NCBI RefSeq assembly: GCF_025399195.1
Contig: NW_026252122.1
Coordinates: 1-64,000, forward strand
Direction of reading: 5' to 3'
Source: Umbelopsis ramanniana AG
Taxonomy: Eukaryota; Mucoromycota; Umbelopsidomycetes; Umbelopsidales; Umbelopsidaceae
DNA: 64,000 nucleotides
This document shows, piece after piece, positions 27,670 through 39,277 of the stretch (position 1 is its first letter; each line of letters starts with the position of its first letter). A program made the translations under genes and the position numbers. A model generated the notes under the pieces. The model was given only the letters and a program-made list of their open reading frames with translations. It was not told the origin of the DNA and did not search any database.

Positions 27670-28475
27670 TTATATTCGTTGAAATTGAGTGAGCCCTTCA
27701 AGAGCTTCGTACTCGTCCTTGGTCAATGAAATACGCTCGTCCAATGGTAGAAACATAGAGTCACTATGGATAGGATGTTCTTCCACAGGATTGCAAAGTT
27801 CAGCCACGGAGAGTCGACGATCACCTTGCTGAAAGGGAAATAAAGGTTCATCGGGGGATTGCACAGAGGAAGGTGATGATGCTGAGTGAACTAAAGAAAC
27901 AGGTGAGTGTTGACTGGTTGGCGGAGAATTGACCGAGTGAGCCCATTGATTGTAAGTCGGCGATACAGGCGAAATAGGTAGTTCGGGAAGTGAATGCCAA
28001 GAACCCACGACCACTTGGTCCATGGACGGCAGTTTTTGATGCGAATGAGGTGGAGTCAACATGGTGGTTTGAAGGGGTGGTGGAGGTAGGGCTCGTCTTT
28101 GCTGTTGCTTGCGACGAGGCGACTTAGTCTCGTCTTCGGTAAATTTTTCTCGGTTCTTTTTGTTACGCTGATGATTGTGCGTTTGCGTGTGCTGCATCAT
28201 ATTATCGAATCGACTAAACATGCGAGCACATCCATCGACGACGCACTTGAAAGGTTTCTAAAGTGTTCTATGTCAGTTGCTGCTTTAGACCCATAAAAAA
28301 TTCCCGAGGGAAAACTTACTTCTCCTGTATGTTTACGAGCATGTCTGGCTAAATGTTCACTGCGCGTGAATACCATTTTGCAGTCGCCAAAGCCAGTACA
28401 TTGGAACAGCTTCTGCTTCGATCGAGTGTGTGAACCGTCGGCACGGTGCTTATTGCGAGTGCTCGTCTTTGGCAT
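27670..28475 (-). CDS. C2H2 zinc-finger transcription factor with two fingers
   Basis: Two exons (28475-28320 and 28257-27670) encode 247 residues. Two adjacent C2H2 fingers lie near the N-terminus at about residues 20-80. The first reads [13 protein letters not shown] then [13 protein letters not shown]. The canonical linker TGEKPFKC spans the intron, and the second finger is [22 protein letters not shown]. This finger pair resembles fungal regulators such as the Rgm1/Usv1 type (SRSEHLARH, FSRxDNLxQH). The rest is a Pro/Ser-rich presumed activation region with basic [11 protein letters not shown] after the fingers, and [11 protein letters not shown] near the end. The linker and finger core strongly support DNA binding in the nucleus. 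The target genes and the orthologue in model fungi cannot be assigned. Confidence 0.88.
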
Positions 28476-28926
28476 GATATAAAATAGAGAAGAAAAGGGA
28501 AGTAAAGAAAGAGAAGAGATTTTCAGGACCTGAAAAACGGCTGTTTCTTTTATTTTCGAAGGAGGGCGGGGCGGGTTCTGTTGGCCTCAACGCCCTTCTT
28601 GGACTGTGCTTTTTAATAGGGACGTCATAAGCATTGCCTTTAACAGCACATGTAGTGGCGCCGATTGAACAGGTTCCCCCCCCCCCCGAAATGTCATACG
28701 GCTTTTTCATACTAAATAGCTCTCTACTCCCCCAAATCTGTTTCTTTATCGGCTTACTTCTTCGATTTGCTTCGGTAGACTATGACCTCCATAACAGACC
28801 GTACCTTTTTAAAAAAATTATTTTTTTATTTTACAATAGAAAGGTACCAAAAAAAAAAGGGTTTCGTCAGCATGGAATCATACAGCGGCTGACTATGATT
28901 AAATGGATATTGCAAAAAATGGACCA
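28476..28926. other. Promoter of the C2H2 factor and Maf1 3' flank
   Basis: About 450 bp between two minus-strand genes, with a ten-base C run near 28680 and several A/T runs. No further gene is seen. Confidence 0.5.
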
Positions 28927-30265
28927 TCACACTTCCATATTGCCCATGACTCTGCAAAAAAAAAGTGAAAAGGGAACACCATCAGTTCATATTTCTCAAA
29001 CGCCCTCTTCCATTCCTTTCTTAGCTCTTCTCTGCCTCCTTTGACAGATGCTGCATCAAACCATAACAAGAAGATAGAAGTGACTTACTCGTTGTCGTCA
29101 TCCTCAAATTCACTTTCATCCTCTTCAGGGGAGTTGATACTAATTTTTCAATCAACGTTGCGTCAGTACACATCATTATGGGAATTGGCTGGACCTTTGA
29201 CGTCTTTTTTCCATCCCCCAAAACTTAAGCTCAGACCACCTAGGTCTTCCCCGATCGTTTCCCGAACCCATGTTCCAGACACTTTGTGACCTGTATTACC
29301 TTTGACTTCGTATAGAGAAGAAAACGATCTTCTTGAGTTTCTTGTTAAAGAAAAAGTGATTTAAAGACCATCTGTGGCATATTTTTCCAAAAAGTAAGCT
29401 TAAGCATATTAAGGGGTCTAACCCACAAAGACAACCGAACCGTTCAGGCACCATTGCATCATGGCAGACTCAACTTACATTGAACCTTCTTCTCCCATAG
29501 GGTCATCATCCATATCTGGATTAAAGCTGTAAACATCACAATCTCCCAGTTCTACAATCATATCCAAGACATCCCATAACCTGGTGGTCGGTAAGGAGGA
29601 TGAATATGGTGCGTCATCGCGTGCCGTTCTGTTCAAAAATATAAAAATAAAAATGTGGACACTTACCGATATCGATTAACAATTACATCATTACCAAGGT
29701 TGAACAATGTCGTATTGACTGAATTTATAACAAGTTGAGTTGAGATTTGCTTTGAGAATTGTTCTGGCCGGACCTCACTAAAGTCGTAGTCTGGAAACGC
29801 CGCATTCAGTGTCGCCAATAAGTAAAACAGCGTTTTTCGCGAAGCTGCTTGATCCAACGGCCCAAATGGCGATACCAAGTTATTGAGTTGTCGATCTTCT
29901 GGTGAAAATGAGCTGTTGGCTATATCAAAGCTATATTTCGATTCCAGTTGCTTAAATAACTTCTTGTCGGCTCCTGCTGATTTACCTATAATGGACGACG
30001 CGAACGGGCGCCAACCAAGCGTTCATTATAAGGTTTTAATAACGCTTATATATCTTGGTTCGTTTTTCCTTATTGGTGGTCACTTACATGAGTATGCTTC
30101 AACTCTGCCTGTGATAACGCATTCAGCTGTCTCCCATGCGAATGCCTGATTAATGACTTCAAGTGTTGGTTCTATAGATGGGATAGCATTAGTTCATGTC
30201 AAAGTACATAGCCATGTGGGCTAGATTGTTCCCGCGTTTTGCTTACCTTCGAGGAACTTGACCAT
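28927..30265 (-). CDS. MAF1: Maf1, repressor of RNA polymerase III
   Basis: Maf1 binds Pol III and Brf1 and shuts down tRNA and 5S transcription when TORC1 or PKA signalling falls. I assembled the exons by hand. The tiny first exon (30265-30247) gives MVKFLE, followed by EPTLEVINQAFAWETAECV and TGRVEAYSCKSAGADKKLFK. Next comes SRKTLFYLLATLNAAFPDYD, the A-box hallmark. Later exons give CDVYSFNPDMDDDPMGEEG, then IWSLNHFFFNKKLKKIVFF, the conserved WSFNYFFYNKRLKRI motif of other Maf1 proteins. An acidic tail (SPEEDESEFEDDD) ends in EVMGNMEV. Each junction preserves the frame with GT-AG ends. Length is close to 250 residues, and the long linker between the A and B boxes seen in yeast is short here. 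Identification is secure. Confidence 0.93.
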
Positions 30266-30496
30266 GGGGAAATGATATAGTGGTCCTGGGTGTGGGTGTT
30301 AAAACTTCAGCTGAAACTCCACTTTGTCCGGTCTAGCAGAAGTCATATGAGACCTCTAACTCCGCACACTGACAGCAGCCCCACCCAATGATTTCACAAA
30401 CGTTCCCCTCCACTGCTTATTTGCTTTATGGTTTATGGCTACTCTATAAATATGAGTTATCTTTTTTAAAATATATACGAAAGATCATTACGCGAA

Positions 30497-31904
30497 TCAC
30501 TCGCTCTGGCTATCTCTCCATTGCTCAAATCGATTCACCATCTCCGTTATCAAGCTAGCCGTGGATATTCCAAGAGCATAGCAGTTGCTGTTGGTCTTTG
30601 GATCAAACATTCCAGTGTGAGCACTGATAGGATCTGAGGCTGATGCTTCGGCCGCTTCAAAGAATTCTTTCTTATCCTCTGGCGGATTAGCAATAAAGGT
30701 TCGCGGACTATCTGGCTTTTCAGGCTTTTGTAGATGAGTGTAAAAACACCGAAACACTAGGTTTGGCACATGTGTTATCTTGTCCATTCTGCATAGAAAC
30801 AGATGATTATGATCATTGTTGAAATATGAAACTTCCTGTGCTCGTATCGATGACTTACCTAGATCGACATTCTGAAAGATTGGCCAAAGCACTGACAAAC
30901 TGCAAATGTTCCAATAAATACGAAACACTGCCACTAACGCGTTCTCTCTGTGTGTAGGCGGCAGCGGCTACTGCTGCTGCCCCAGCAACACCTAGAGCAA
31001 CACCAGCAAATCTACCCCATCCGCCTTTACTAGTGGTTGTGTTTGCTGTTTCTGTAATTCTCTTAGTACCGGCTGCAGCAGTTGCAGAAGCAGCAGTAGC
31101 AGGTAAAAGTGCATTCATGATGTCGTAGCCAGTGCTGACATGTTTGTTGACTTGTTGAAATCGATCCCAAGCCGGAGACGATACCACATTATGGTTAAGC
31201 GAATAAAACGGCGTATCAAATGCAATGAGCCCGACAATGTTGGGTTTGGTTCTTGAGAGTGAATAGGAGCTAGTCTGTGATTCAATGTCCTGTGGTTGAA
31301 ATCGAAGAATCGCCTCGGCCGCTGAAATAAGCTATACATGTGAGTGATGGAGATTGGTCCAACCGGGGAAGTTGCCACTGACTTACAGACAATTCCGCCC
31401 ATGGAGTGTGCCGCTCTGGTATAGTCAAAGGTGAGAATAGATATTGAGAAATCTGTACTCCAATCTTCATCCAACTTACAAAACAACCAGAAGTTGTCCT
31501 TTGCCTCCTAACCGTCTGATATCTGCTTCTCGCGTTTGTGTCTCCTCCAAAAGCCAATCACTTAAACCGTCCACAGCTTGTTTCAGATTTCTGAATATGA
31601 AACGTCATTAATACGATCATAATTCAAAGCTCTAAGCGCCAGCCATCAATATGTACCCTTGTGTCTTATAACTTGGGTAGATGACAGCATCAACATCCAT
31701 CTGCATGCTGTTTGTCAACATTGTCCGCACTCTCTCGGGAAAGTCCTACATAAAGGCCGTCTTAAAAAGCTGGGAACTAGAATGGGCATGGCGTATACTG
31801 CTAAACTTGGCGCTTACTTGAAATGAGGCTTCTGATCCTCTGAAGCCATGCACGAATACCAATAGTATCTGATCACGGTCTTGTAACTCTTTTTTAGATG
31901 CCAT
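30497..31904 (-). CDS. Alpha/beta-hydrolase with lipase-type serine motif (PGAP1/DUF676-like)
   Basis: A multi-exon serine hydrolase of about 390 residues. It begins MASKKELQDRDQILLVFVHGFRGS, where the strand followed by HGF(R)G supplies the oxyanion-hole motif. Splicing then joins LLVVL to AAHSMGGIV, the nucleophile elbow GHSxGG-type motif. A C-terminal block, SAHTGMFDPKTNSNCYALG, probably carries the catalytic His, as in related fungal proteins (TAHTGMF). An internal Gly/Ala-rich hydrophobic segment (GRFAGVALGVAGAAAVAAAA) could be a membrane-associated helix. The family includes GPI-inositol-deacylase-like and DUF676 lipases; the substrate is not known. The gene starts at 31904 and is transcribed in the same direction as Maf1, about 230 bp upstream of it. 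Confidence 0.82.
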
Positions 31905-32199
31905 GGTATTAAGACTTGGCAACAAGTGAATGTGTAGAAGAATGCGTAGTTTTTTTCAGTATCATTTTCGAGGACAAGGCAAAATCAGGCACTGCCGGTC
32001 ACACACCATTGATCGAACATGTGCAATTTCAGGCGGGCTAATCCTCACACCGAGGCCATGAACAATAAACATGCTGCTTTCCTCTTTCTTTCACTGTCAT
32101 CATCTGAAACACATCACAAAAGGCACCGTGTGAGTAGTAATTTAACAGCAACCATATTTATTGAATGAGATTAGGCTGTGTCCAGCTTCCAGCGTTGAA

Positions 32200-33751
32200 T
32201 TACAGTCTGGGTCGTGATTTGAACAAAGGGATGACGACCTTACCCATATTCTTGCCTTGGAGGAGATTTTCCACACCGAATGCAACCTCTTCAAGGCCAC
32301 ACAAACCACCATCGTCGACCTGGACAATAAGTTTGCCTGATGACAAGGCTTGAACCATCTCTTTCATGTGCTGTTGGAAATGGCTGGCATAGGCAGGCAT
32401 GAAGAAACCAGAAATGGTACGAGAAGTGGAAAGAAGTTGCAAGGTGTCAACCTTGTCACCTTGAATACCCTTTTCAGAGTTATAAGTAGAGACGGTACCG
32501 ATGACCAACAAACGACCTTTGGGGGCCAAGCTGCAAATGTCACATTAGTTTGATGAGGGAGGACATGAAGTGACATTATCATAGCCACTACTTACTTGCG
32601 CAGGCATGTCTTGAAGAAGTCTCCACCAACACTTTCAAAAACAATATCAACTCCTCTGGGATATTCCTTTCGCAAGACCTTGGCAAAGTCCTCCTTCTTG
32701 TAGTTGATGACACGATCACATCCCATAGACTAAAAAAGATAGCATCACATTAGTAAACCTGGTTATGATGGATCTCTTCAGCCAGCTCTCCTATAATTTT
32801 TACTCACCTTAAGCATAGCAGCCTTTTCATCACTAGAGCAGGTACCAATGACGTGGTTTCCAGCAAGCTTTGCAAGCTGTACTGCAATCTGACCAGCACC
32901 GCCAGCAGCTGTTTTATAATTGATCAGCCGAAATGCCCAATATGATCTCCGCTCATCTAGCTCATTTTAGGCTAACCTACCTGCTGTCACAAGAACGGTC
33001 TCTCCACTTGTCATTCTACCTGGTTCTCTTAAGCCGATTGAAGCCGTCAATCCCGATGAAATTAATCCAAGATATTCGGGTTTCAAGTCCTAAATAGCAT
33101 ATAGCTCAGTCACGAAGTTCCGAAGTGATGTTAAGATCATGAAAATGTTCGGCTTACAGGTACTGGGATGGCCAATGTGAACTTTGTCAAAGTATATTCA
33201 GAGAAAGCACCGTATTGCCTGAAGTTTATATTATGAGTTTAGAGTTCTGAGAAACTATCCATAAATTAAACTGCAGTGGATTGCTTACATGATTGCGACA
33301 TAGGAGCCAACTTTGCTTTGCGGGACCTTTGATCCAACAGCAATGATTTCACCAAGAGCCTCGAAGCCAACGTCGAATGGACTGTGTATAATGGCAGGAA
33401 GAGAAAAAATGAGTCAGTTACGGCATGCTTCACAATTACTATCGTGCTTCACAGTGCGGGTAACTTACGGCTTGACATCTGGAGTATATTTTCCATTGGT
33501 GAAGTTGACATCGGAGGCATTGATAGCGACATAATGGTTCTTGGTAACGATGCTATCGGGTTGCATCTTTGATAGCAAATCGTCTAGGCTGGCCTCGACG
33601 ATCTCGGTCACGGCTCTGAAGTTGTTACCAAGCTCTTTTGCTTGAATCTTGCGGTAGGTTGACCTTTGCAAAAGAAGTCACGACATTACACCTTGAGTTA
33701 AATGAAGAAAGACAATGTACTGGTAAGTTGCGACACGCTAAAATCTTACAT
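32200..33751 (-). CDS. Zinc-independent MDR oxidoreductase, PTGR3/ZADH2-like
   Basis: A medium-chain dehydrogenase/reductase of about 345 residues that matches human PTGR3 (prostaglandin reductase 3) block by block. Visible are [50 protein letters not shown] for the NADPH-binding Rossmann fold, [27 protein letters not shown], and [10 protein letters not shown]. No structural or catalytic zinc Cys cluster is seen, as expected for quinone oxidoreductase-type members. The likely activity is NADPH-dependent reduction of alkenals/alkenones; the substrate in fungi is inferred only. No in-frame ATG precedes [10 protein letters not shown] in the main exon. Joining the GT donor at 33749 to the AG acceptor at 33664 creates the start codon as AT^G, giving MSTYRKIQ. 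The stated 5' end is based on this join. Confidence 0.87.
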
Positions 33752-35171
33752 GTTGATGAACTATCAAAAGGAAGAAGATGGTTGTATCTGTAATCCAAAT
33801 GTGCTGAACAATAAGTCATGGCATATTTTCTTGGTCAGCACTTTTGCCGCTTCCACACTACCGCCACGAGCCATGGAAGTCCGCACCTTGGATCATATTG
33901 TAAGTTTTTTTTTCGGTACAATCGAAAAAACCACGAAAATTAGTAATTTCTTGTTAGCTGAGCAAAGCAACCTTTTCGCAATTTTTTTCTTCTCGCACTA
34001 AGTCGCGTCAAGTAACTTTCTTAAAGTGCTAAAGCAATTGATGATTTGGCCAGCAATTTATGGCTTCGGCATAATCTCATTTTTTCAACAAAGGAGATGG
34101 CCATTTTTTATTTGGTAGAAAAAGGCGTTTAAATACAGCCCAATATCACGATTGCCTTACGAATGCCGGTAAAAGTCAATTTTGATTCGGGTTTTTTGAA
34201 GAATGAACCGAGATTTTAAACTGTTTTTTTCTGCCTCATAAACATTATTCAATTAGATAGGAAGACACATTTCTTTTCATCTTAATTGTCCACGAATCTA
34301 TAATGGAAAGTTTTATTGCGCCATTTTACTCGGTTTTTTTTATCCTTTATGGTCGTTACATTGAATCTTCACACCGCATGTTATGATTATTAATCGACTA
34401 TTTTAACTTGGCATGTAAAGCTAATGGCTTTAAAAACACATTGTCGACGACTCTCCAGTCGAAGTACAACACGTGTTACTTTATGGTCTACATCATTTCA
34501 GTAGAGCTCTTGGTTGAACACTGCACGCTGATGGTGGCGGTTCATATGCTATCCTTTGTTTTCAGTTGGCATGAGGATGGACGTGAAGCCATTATAAAAT
34601 GTGGTACATGAAGATATTTAGAAAATTATTTTGGGAGTATATGACAATAACAACTTGGACTTGGTTAATGTGGATTTGTTGTTGGACACTCACAATGGAT
34701 CGCTTTTTTAGGACTCTATTCCTGAAAAATGCTTTCTCTGGACGACATTCAACTGGTATGTTTTGGGAGAGTGGTTCACTCTTTTTTCCCTTACTTAAAA
34801 AACTAAATAAAAAATCGTCACTGGAACTCATGTCCTAGCTATTCAATGAAAGAAGAAAAAGTGACGATGACAGCTTCTTGACCCAACTGGGTGAACTGTA
34901 CTCTACAGGTCCTTTCAAGTTAACATTTATTCAACCGTATAATTTTTTAAGTTTTACATTGTAGCCATATGATGTATAGAGCTATCTGACAGCCGGAAAC
35001 CCAGTGGCAAATGCCAAAATATCCTCTAACCGATTATTCACCCATATAACTTACCTTTTTCTTTTCGTATTGCTTCATATGAACTGGGCTAATAGGAATC
35101 GTGGCTGATATTATCCATATAACAAAATGAGTAGAGAATTTTTATATTGGTAACAAACTAAAACCTAAATG
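33752..35171. other. Long AT-rich intergenic region
   Basis: About 1.4 kb upstream of the PTGR3-like gene. It includes the probable 5' leader of that gene (to at least about 33820) and then stop-rich sequence with T-runs. Open frames at 34408-34611 and 34592-34838 look random. No RNA gene or repeat was recognised. Confidence 0.5.
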
Positions 35172-35662
35172 CTAATTTTTATGAAAAGTTGGGCACAATA
35201 CCTTCAGGTGCCTCTTGGTAAAGTTAGGTTCCATATCCTGTTTTGCATGAAACGAAAGAAAGGAGATTGAACGCTGTTGTGGGGCCATTGAGAAGCCAAC
35301 ATCCTCAAAACTCATGGCCATCGCCGTGAACTGAAATACATAATACAACACTTTCGGCAAGCGTTCATCAGCAGGGTAGAGGGTAATAATGCAGGCTTGT
35401 GCGCCGTTGGTGTCTTCGTACTGATGCATTCCATAAAAAGAATGGCTTTCGGTCTCTAAGGACAATACCCCTACGATGAGAACTACAACTTTCATTGGTG
35501 GCAAATGGTAACACCGCTGCAAATCTGCTAATATACTGCGGGGGTTCTGATCGAGATTAGTGCTGCTTAGTTGTACAAAGTTAGCGCGAGAGCAACAGCA
35601 CTAGAACCATACAAATAATGCTGGTTTAAAATTAAATGAACCGATGCAAACATATCAACCAT
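35172..35662 (-). CDS. Doubtful two-exon small membrane or secreted protein
   Basis: Two open stretches can be joined by a 41-nt GT-AG intron (35536-35576) that contains a CTAAT-like branch site. The join keeps the frame and gives about 150 residues from an ATG at 35662. Hydrophobic stretches are YGSSAVALALTFILADL around the junction and MKVVVLIVGVLSL just after it, followed by SFYGMHQYEDTNGAQACI and a hydrophilic end. I do not recognise a family. The open frame continues upstream of the ATG to about 35839 without a stop, so the N-terminus may be longer. If it is that long, it would almost touch the divergent gene at 35934. The intron is shorter than most here. It could be a degraded gene or chance; confidence is low. 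Confidence 0.3.
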
Positions 35663-35933
35663 ATACTTGATGTTACTTCCCTTGGGTAACGAAGTGTCTA
35701 AAGGTAGTATATATTGATTGAGTTTCAAAGCTTTATTCAAACGGGTAAGGAACGGTTTCAAAAAAGTTCCATGTGCAGACAGGGACAAAGATTTTTGGCT
35801 CACCGATCTTGAAAGAACAAAAAAAAAATTCTGGAACACATCTGCAACTGTTCCGTTTTTATTGGACTGACTGAAAAAGCCTCCTCGTCAGTCAGACATT
35901 TCAATCATTTCACTCTCACGTCATCTTTCCTCA

Positions 35934-36762
35934 ATGTACTTCAACTTACCCGTCGACCAGTCCAAAGAACCCCAACGATCCACAGGCGATCCTTGGGATA
36001 GCTCCAACTGGACTGAACAACCCGTCGTTCCTACTCCGAACATGTCCAACATTCGTGATGAGAGTTTCTCCTCCATCCTCGCAAATCTCAACGAACATAA
36101 ATGTACGTCCACTGCTTATGTCTGCTATTTAAGATTCATTGTCTAATACACCTCCACAGTATCTCCACCGCTAGTCACACCCAACACCTTAACACACCTT
36201 CTCAACTTTCATCCTGAACACAGTAGAATACCCAAGCCATCATCATTACGGCCGAAATATGTCGAGTTGATTCAAAATATAAAGAGGTAAGTCATCATGT
36301 TGGATTTGTTCATCGATTGACCAATTATTTATTGATGTGATGCAACAAACAGCTTGGCTGTAGCGCTGCATGACCGAGGAGGTGGCGACGATTTGGTAGA
36401 GGCAATCAATGTGAGACTTCGTTTTCCATTATGGGTTTCATAATCAGTAAGAGTTATACTGATTGGTTCCATTGCATTGACAGAACGACAAGAAAATTAA
36501 TGGCTACTTGGGTCCATATGAATCAACCACATCTGAATCTGAACGAGGACATGAAGTGCTGGACGCTATCAATTCCATCCTATCCGAGTTTGTATCTCCC
36601 CAGTCATCCTCCAAGTTGAATGATTTAGAACAAAGCACGAATGCTGCTTCATCTATAGCGGCACTACTACCGTCATTAAAGCTAGATAACAACGCGCCCA
36701 GCTTGCCTTCATCATGCGACAGTTCACCTAGCCTCGTATCTGCACCTAACACATTTGTATAG
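35934..36762 (+). CDS. Unknown protein, probably lineage-specific
   Basis: Four exons join in frame with GT-AG introns: 35934-36102, from 36160, then a short exon reading LAVALHDRGGGDDLVEAIN, then the last exon ending at 36762. The product has roughly 220 residues. It starts MYFNLPVDQSKEP and contains DPWDSSNWTEQ, a Pro-rich middle part (HPEHSRIPKPSSLRPKYVEL) and a Ser-rich C-terminal half. No catalytic motif, membrane helix or signal peptide is seen. The central segment KYVELIQNIKS-LAVALHDRGG looks like an amphipathic helical unit and may be a small interaction domain. Clean introns and a consistent frame argue that this is a real gene. I do not recognise its family. Confidence 0.7.
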
Positions 36763-37025
36763 CAAACCCCCGTAATGCATAGATATCTATTCGACATCTT
36801 CTTTGGTGTATTACTTTTGTTACCACCAGATACCCCAACACAACCTCACTATAATAAAGAAATGATATTTTCTACCATGTGCGGTAGGCTTGTTCCCATA
36901 TCTGGCCAAACCTTTTCAGATTGAGTTTTCCTAACAACGGACTTTTAAAACTGCTGGGGCAAACGCAGTCCCAAGAGCAAGGGCCTCGCCTCCAGGAACG
37001 TTCCTCATCCATGTGTTGATCCAAC

Positions 37026-39033
37026 ATGAATGGAAGCAGTAATGTGGACCAGCTGCGCTCTCCTCTCACGCCGACCTCGTCGAGAAAGCTCCCTTTCAAT
37101 CGAAGGTCCATCATCACTACCATCACCCTGTGTGCTGTTGCTGTGTCTGTCATTCGCCTAGTTGCCTACATTTATTACTCGGCAAAACTACAAGATCAGC
37201 CAGTCTTGACTTTGCCAGATCAAGCGCTTGATGACCTGCTTTTACCAGCATACTGTTCTGCCATATACTATCTTCTCACTATGGCCGCCATTTCGGCAAC
37301 CTACACTGCTTATACCCAATGGCAACAGCGACAGCTCGAACTGCAGCGAGAACAGACATTTTTACGGTCGACTCCTTTCTCGACATTCAGTACTATGTGT
37401 TACCGATACCTAGAAACATCATTTTCAATACCACTGGTCACCGCGAGAACTACACTGCGATCCGCGCTAGTTGTATTGGCCATCGCTCTATTGAACCTCC
37501 TCTGTACGGTGTATCCCGAATCCCCCAGCCAAGCCCACACCTCGAATCGCACAGGCTATCTCTCCATAGCGAATTTCGCGCTATTAATTCCCCTTTCTAT
37601 CCGGTCTTTGGGCTGGTTACCTTACGATAAAGCCATATCATGGCATAGAGTGTTTGCTGTTCTGGCCTTTATCACCGCCACCCAGCACGGTTGTTATCAT
37701 CTATCAGAGCGACTTGAATCATTGGAACCCATCATCGAGTCATCCAGACATATCACTGGCATAACGAGTCTGTCCATCGTTGGCTTGATGCTGTTGACCG
37801 CACACGAAATCGTACGGGCAAACCAGTACTCCTGGTTTCGAACACTGCATTTGACCTTGTTTTTGAGCTTGACCATTTCGGCAACGTTACATAATGCATC
37901 CTTCTTGACCCTGAATTTTGTTGGCATAGCTGCATGGTTAGGAAGTCGAATTTCACGCAAACTGCAAGCCCCACCCAAGGTTGTCAGCATACATTCAACA
38001 GGAAGAATCACACATGTTACGCTAGAACATTCACTCAAGGACATGACTGCTGGACAGTTTGGCTACCTTGGTGTGAGGGGACCTGGATTTACCAAATATG
38101 GATGGGCAAGGCCGTTTTCTTTCAGTGGCATACACAGCCAGATGGAAGGGATCGCATCGAATGTAGAAGAGAAGGAACCTGGCGAAGCGAAAACAACTAT
38201 ATCCAGGCTCCATCTTCAGCAAGACACCCATCAACGACCTGGATTCCATCACGAATCGTCTTCAGCGCAAGTGCCCGATGAACAGACCGTCAACAGTATT
38301 GAACACGGCAGGGGCGATGAACCGGCTTCCAAAGCCGATCATCCTTCCAACCTGGTCGACCTGCATATACATTCTAGGGGAACGTTTACAACCGCATTAC
38401 TGAAAGCTGCGTCTCAGCAAGATCTTGAAAGCAAAACGCCAAATCAGGTTCACATGGAGCTCGATGGCCCCTACGGTACGCCATGGCTCAGTACGGCCAA
38501 GCATTACTACACTGACTTTGAATTGGCTCTGTTCGTTTGTTCTGGTGTTGGTATTACCCCTTGGCTAGCCGTGATGCAGCACATCGCCACCAAATCAAGA
38601 AGTTCTAGGACTCGGAATGTTCATGTCATATGGTCCATTCACGAACCAGGTATGTGTAAGAAATGCATTGAACAGACGCGTGGTGGACCCCCATAACTCA
38701 TACTACCCTACAGATACGTACGATGTTTTCAATCCGAGAATCTTCTCTTTACTCAAGCAGTCTTCGGTGACCTTCCATATCCATGTATATATTACGGGCC
38801 ATCATTCCACTTTACCCTCTGCCTTCAGCGACGCCATTACCTTTCACTCTGGTCCTCCTAATATCGACCTCTACATGACCGAGTTGAAGGAAAAAAACCC
38901 TGATATTGACGTTGGCGTGGGTGTATGTGCATATGAAATGATGGAGCAAACAGTGGATGAACTAGTACACAGCTCTAGATTTTCTGATGAGAATGCTCGA
39001 TGGTGGATCAAGAAAGAATTGTTTAGAATATGA
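37026..39033 (+). CDS. Ferric-reductase-like transmembrane flavocytochrome (FRE/NOX superfamily)
   Basis: Two exons (37026-38649 and 38714-39033) encode 647 residues. The N-terminal half has about seven hydrophobic helices. Candidate heme-ligand histidines lie in SWHRVFAVLAFITATQHGCYH and in WFRTLHLTLF-ISATLHN. The FAD-binding part contains WARPFSFSGI, the counterpart of HPFTI/S, after GQFGYLGVRGPG. The NAD(P)H domain has LDGPYGTPW and LFVCSGVGITPWLAVMQHI, typical of FRE proteins. Such enzymes reduce extracellular Fe(III) or Cu(II), or oxygen in the NOX branch; I cannot choose between them. Two features are unusual. A long polar insert of about 80 residues (about 38130-38350) separates the FAD and NAD parts, and the C-terminal Cys region reads GVCAYEMM rather than the common CGP. 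Most likely a plasma-membrane or vacuolar metalloreductase. Confidence 0.85.
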
Positions 39034-39277
39034 ATTTGTATAATATTGGTAATAAAACAAGATCTCATGCTTGCAAAGTGGGATTGCAGGCCAGCCATCG
39101 AGCCTGCAGCAACAGGATGCACTTTCTCTGTCTGTACATTGATATATATGAGTAAATGTGTACGGCTTCTCGCAGAAATCGATCAAACAATGGTGACTGC
39201 TGAATTTTCTGTCGTGGTCAATTTTTTTTTTGTTAAACAAGCAACCTTCAAATCACCAAGCATCTCACTTTACAACC

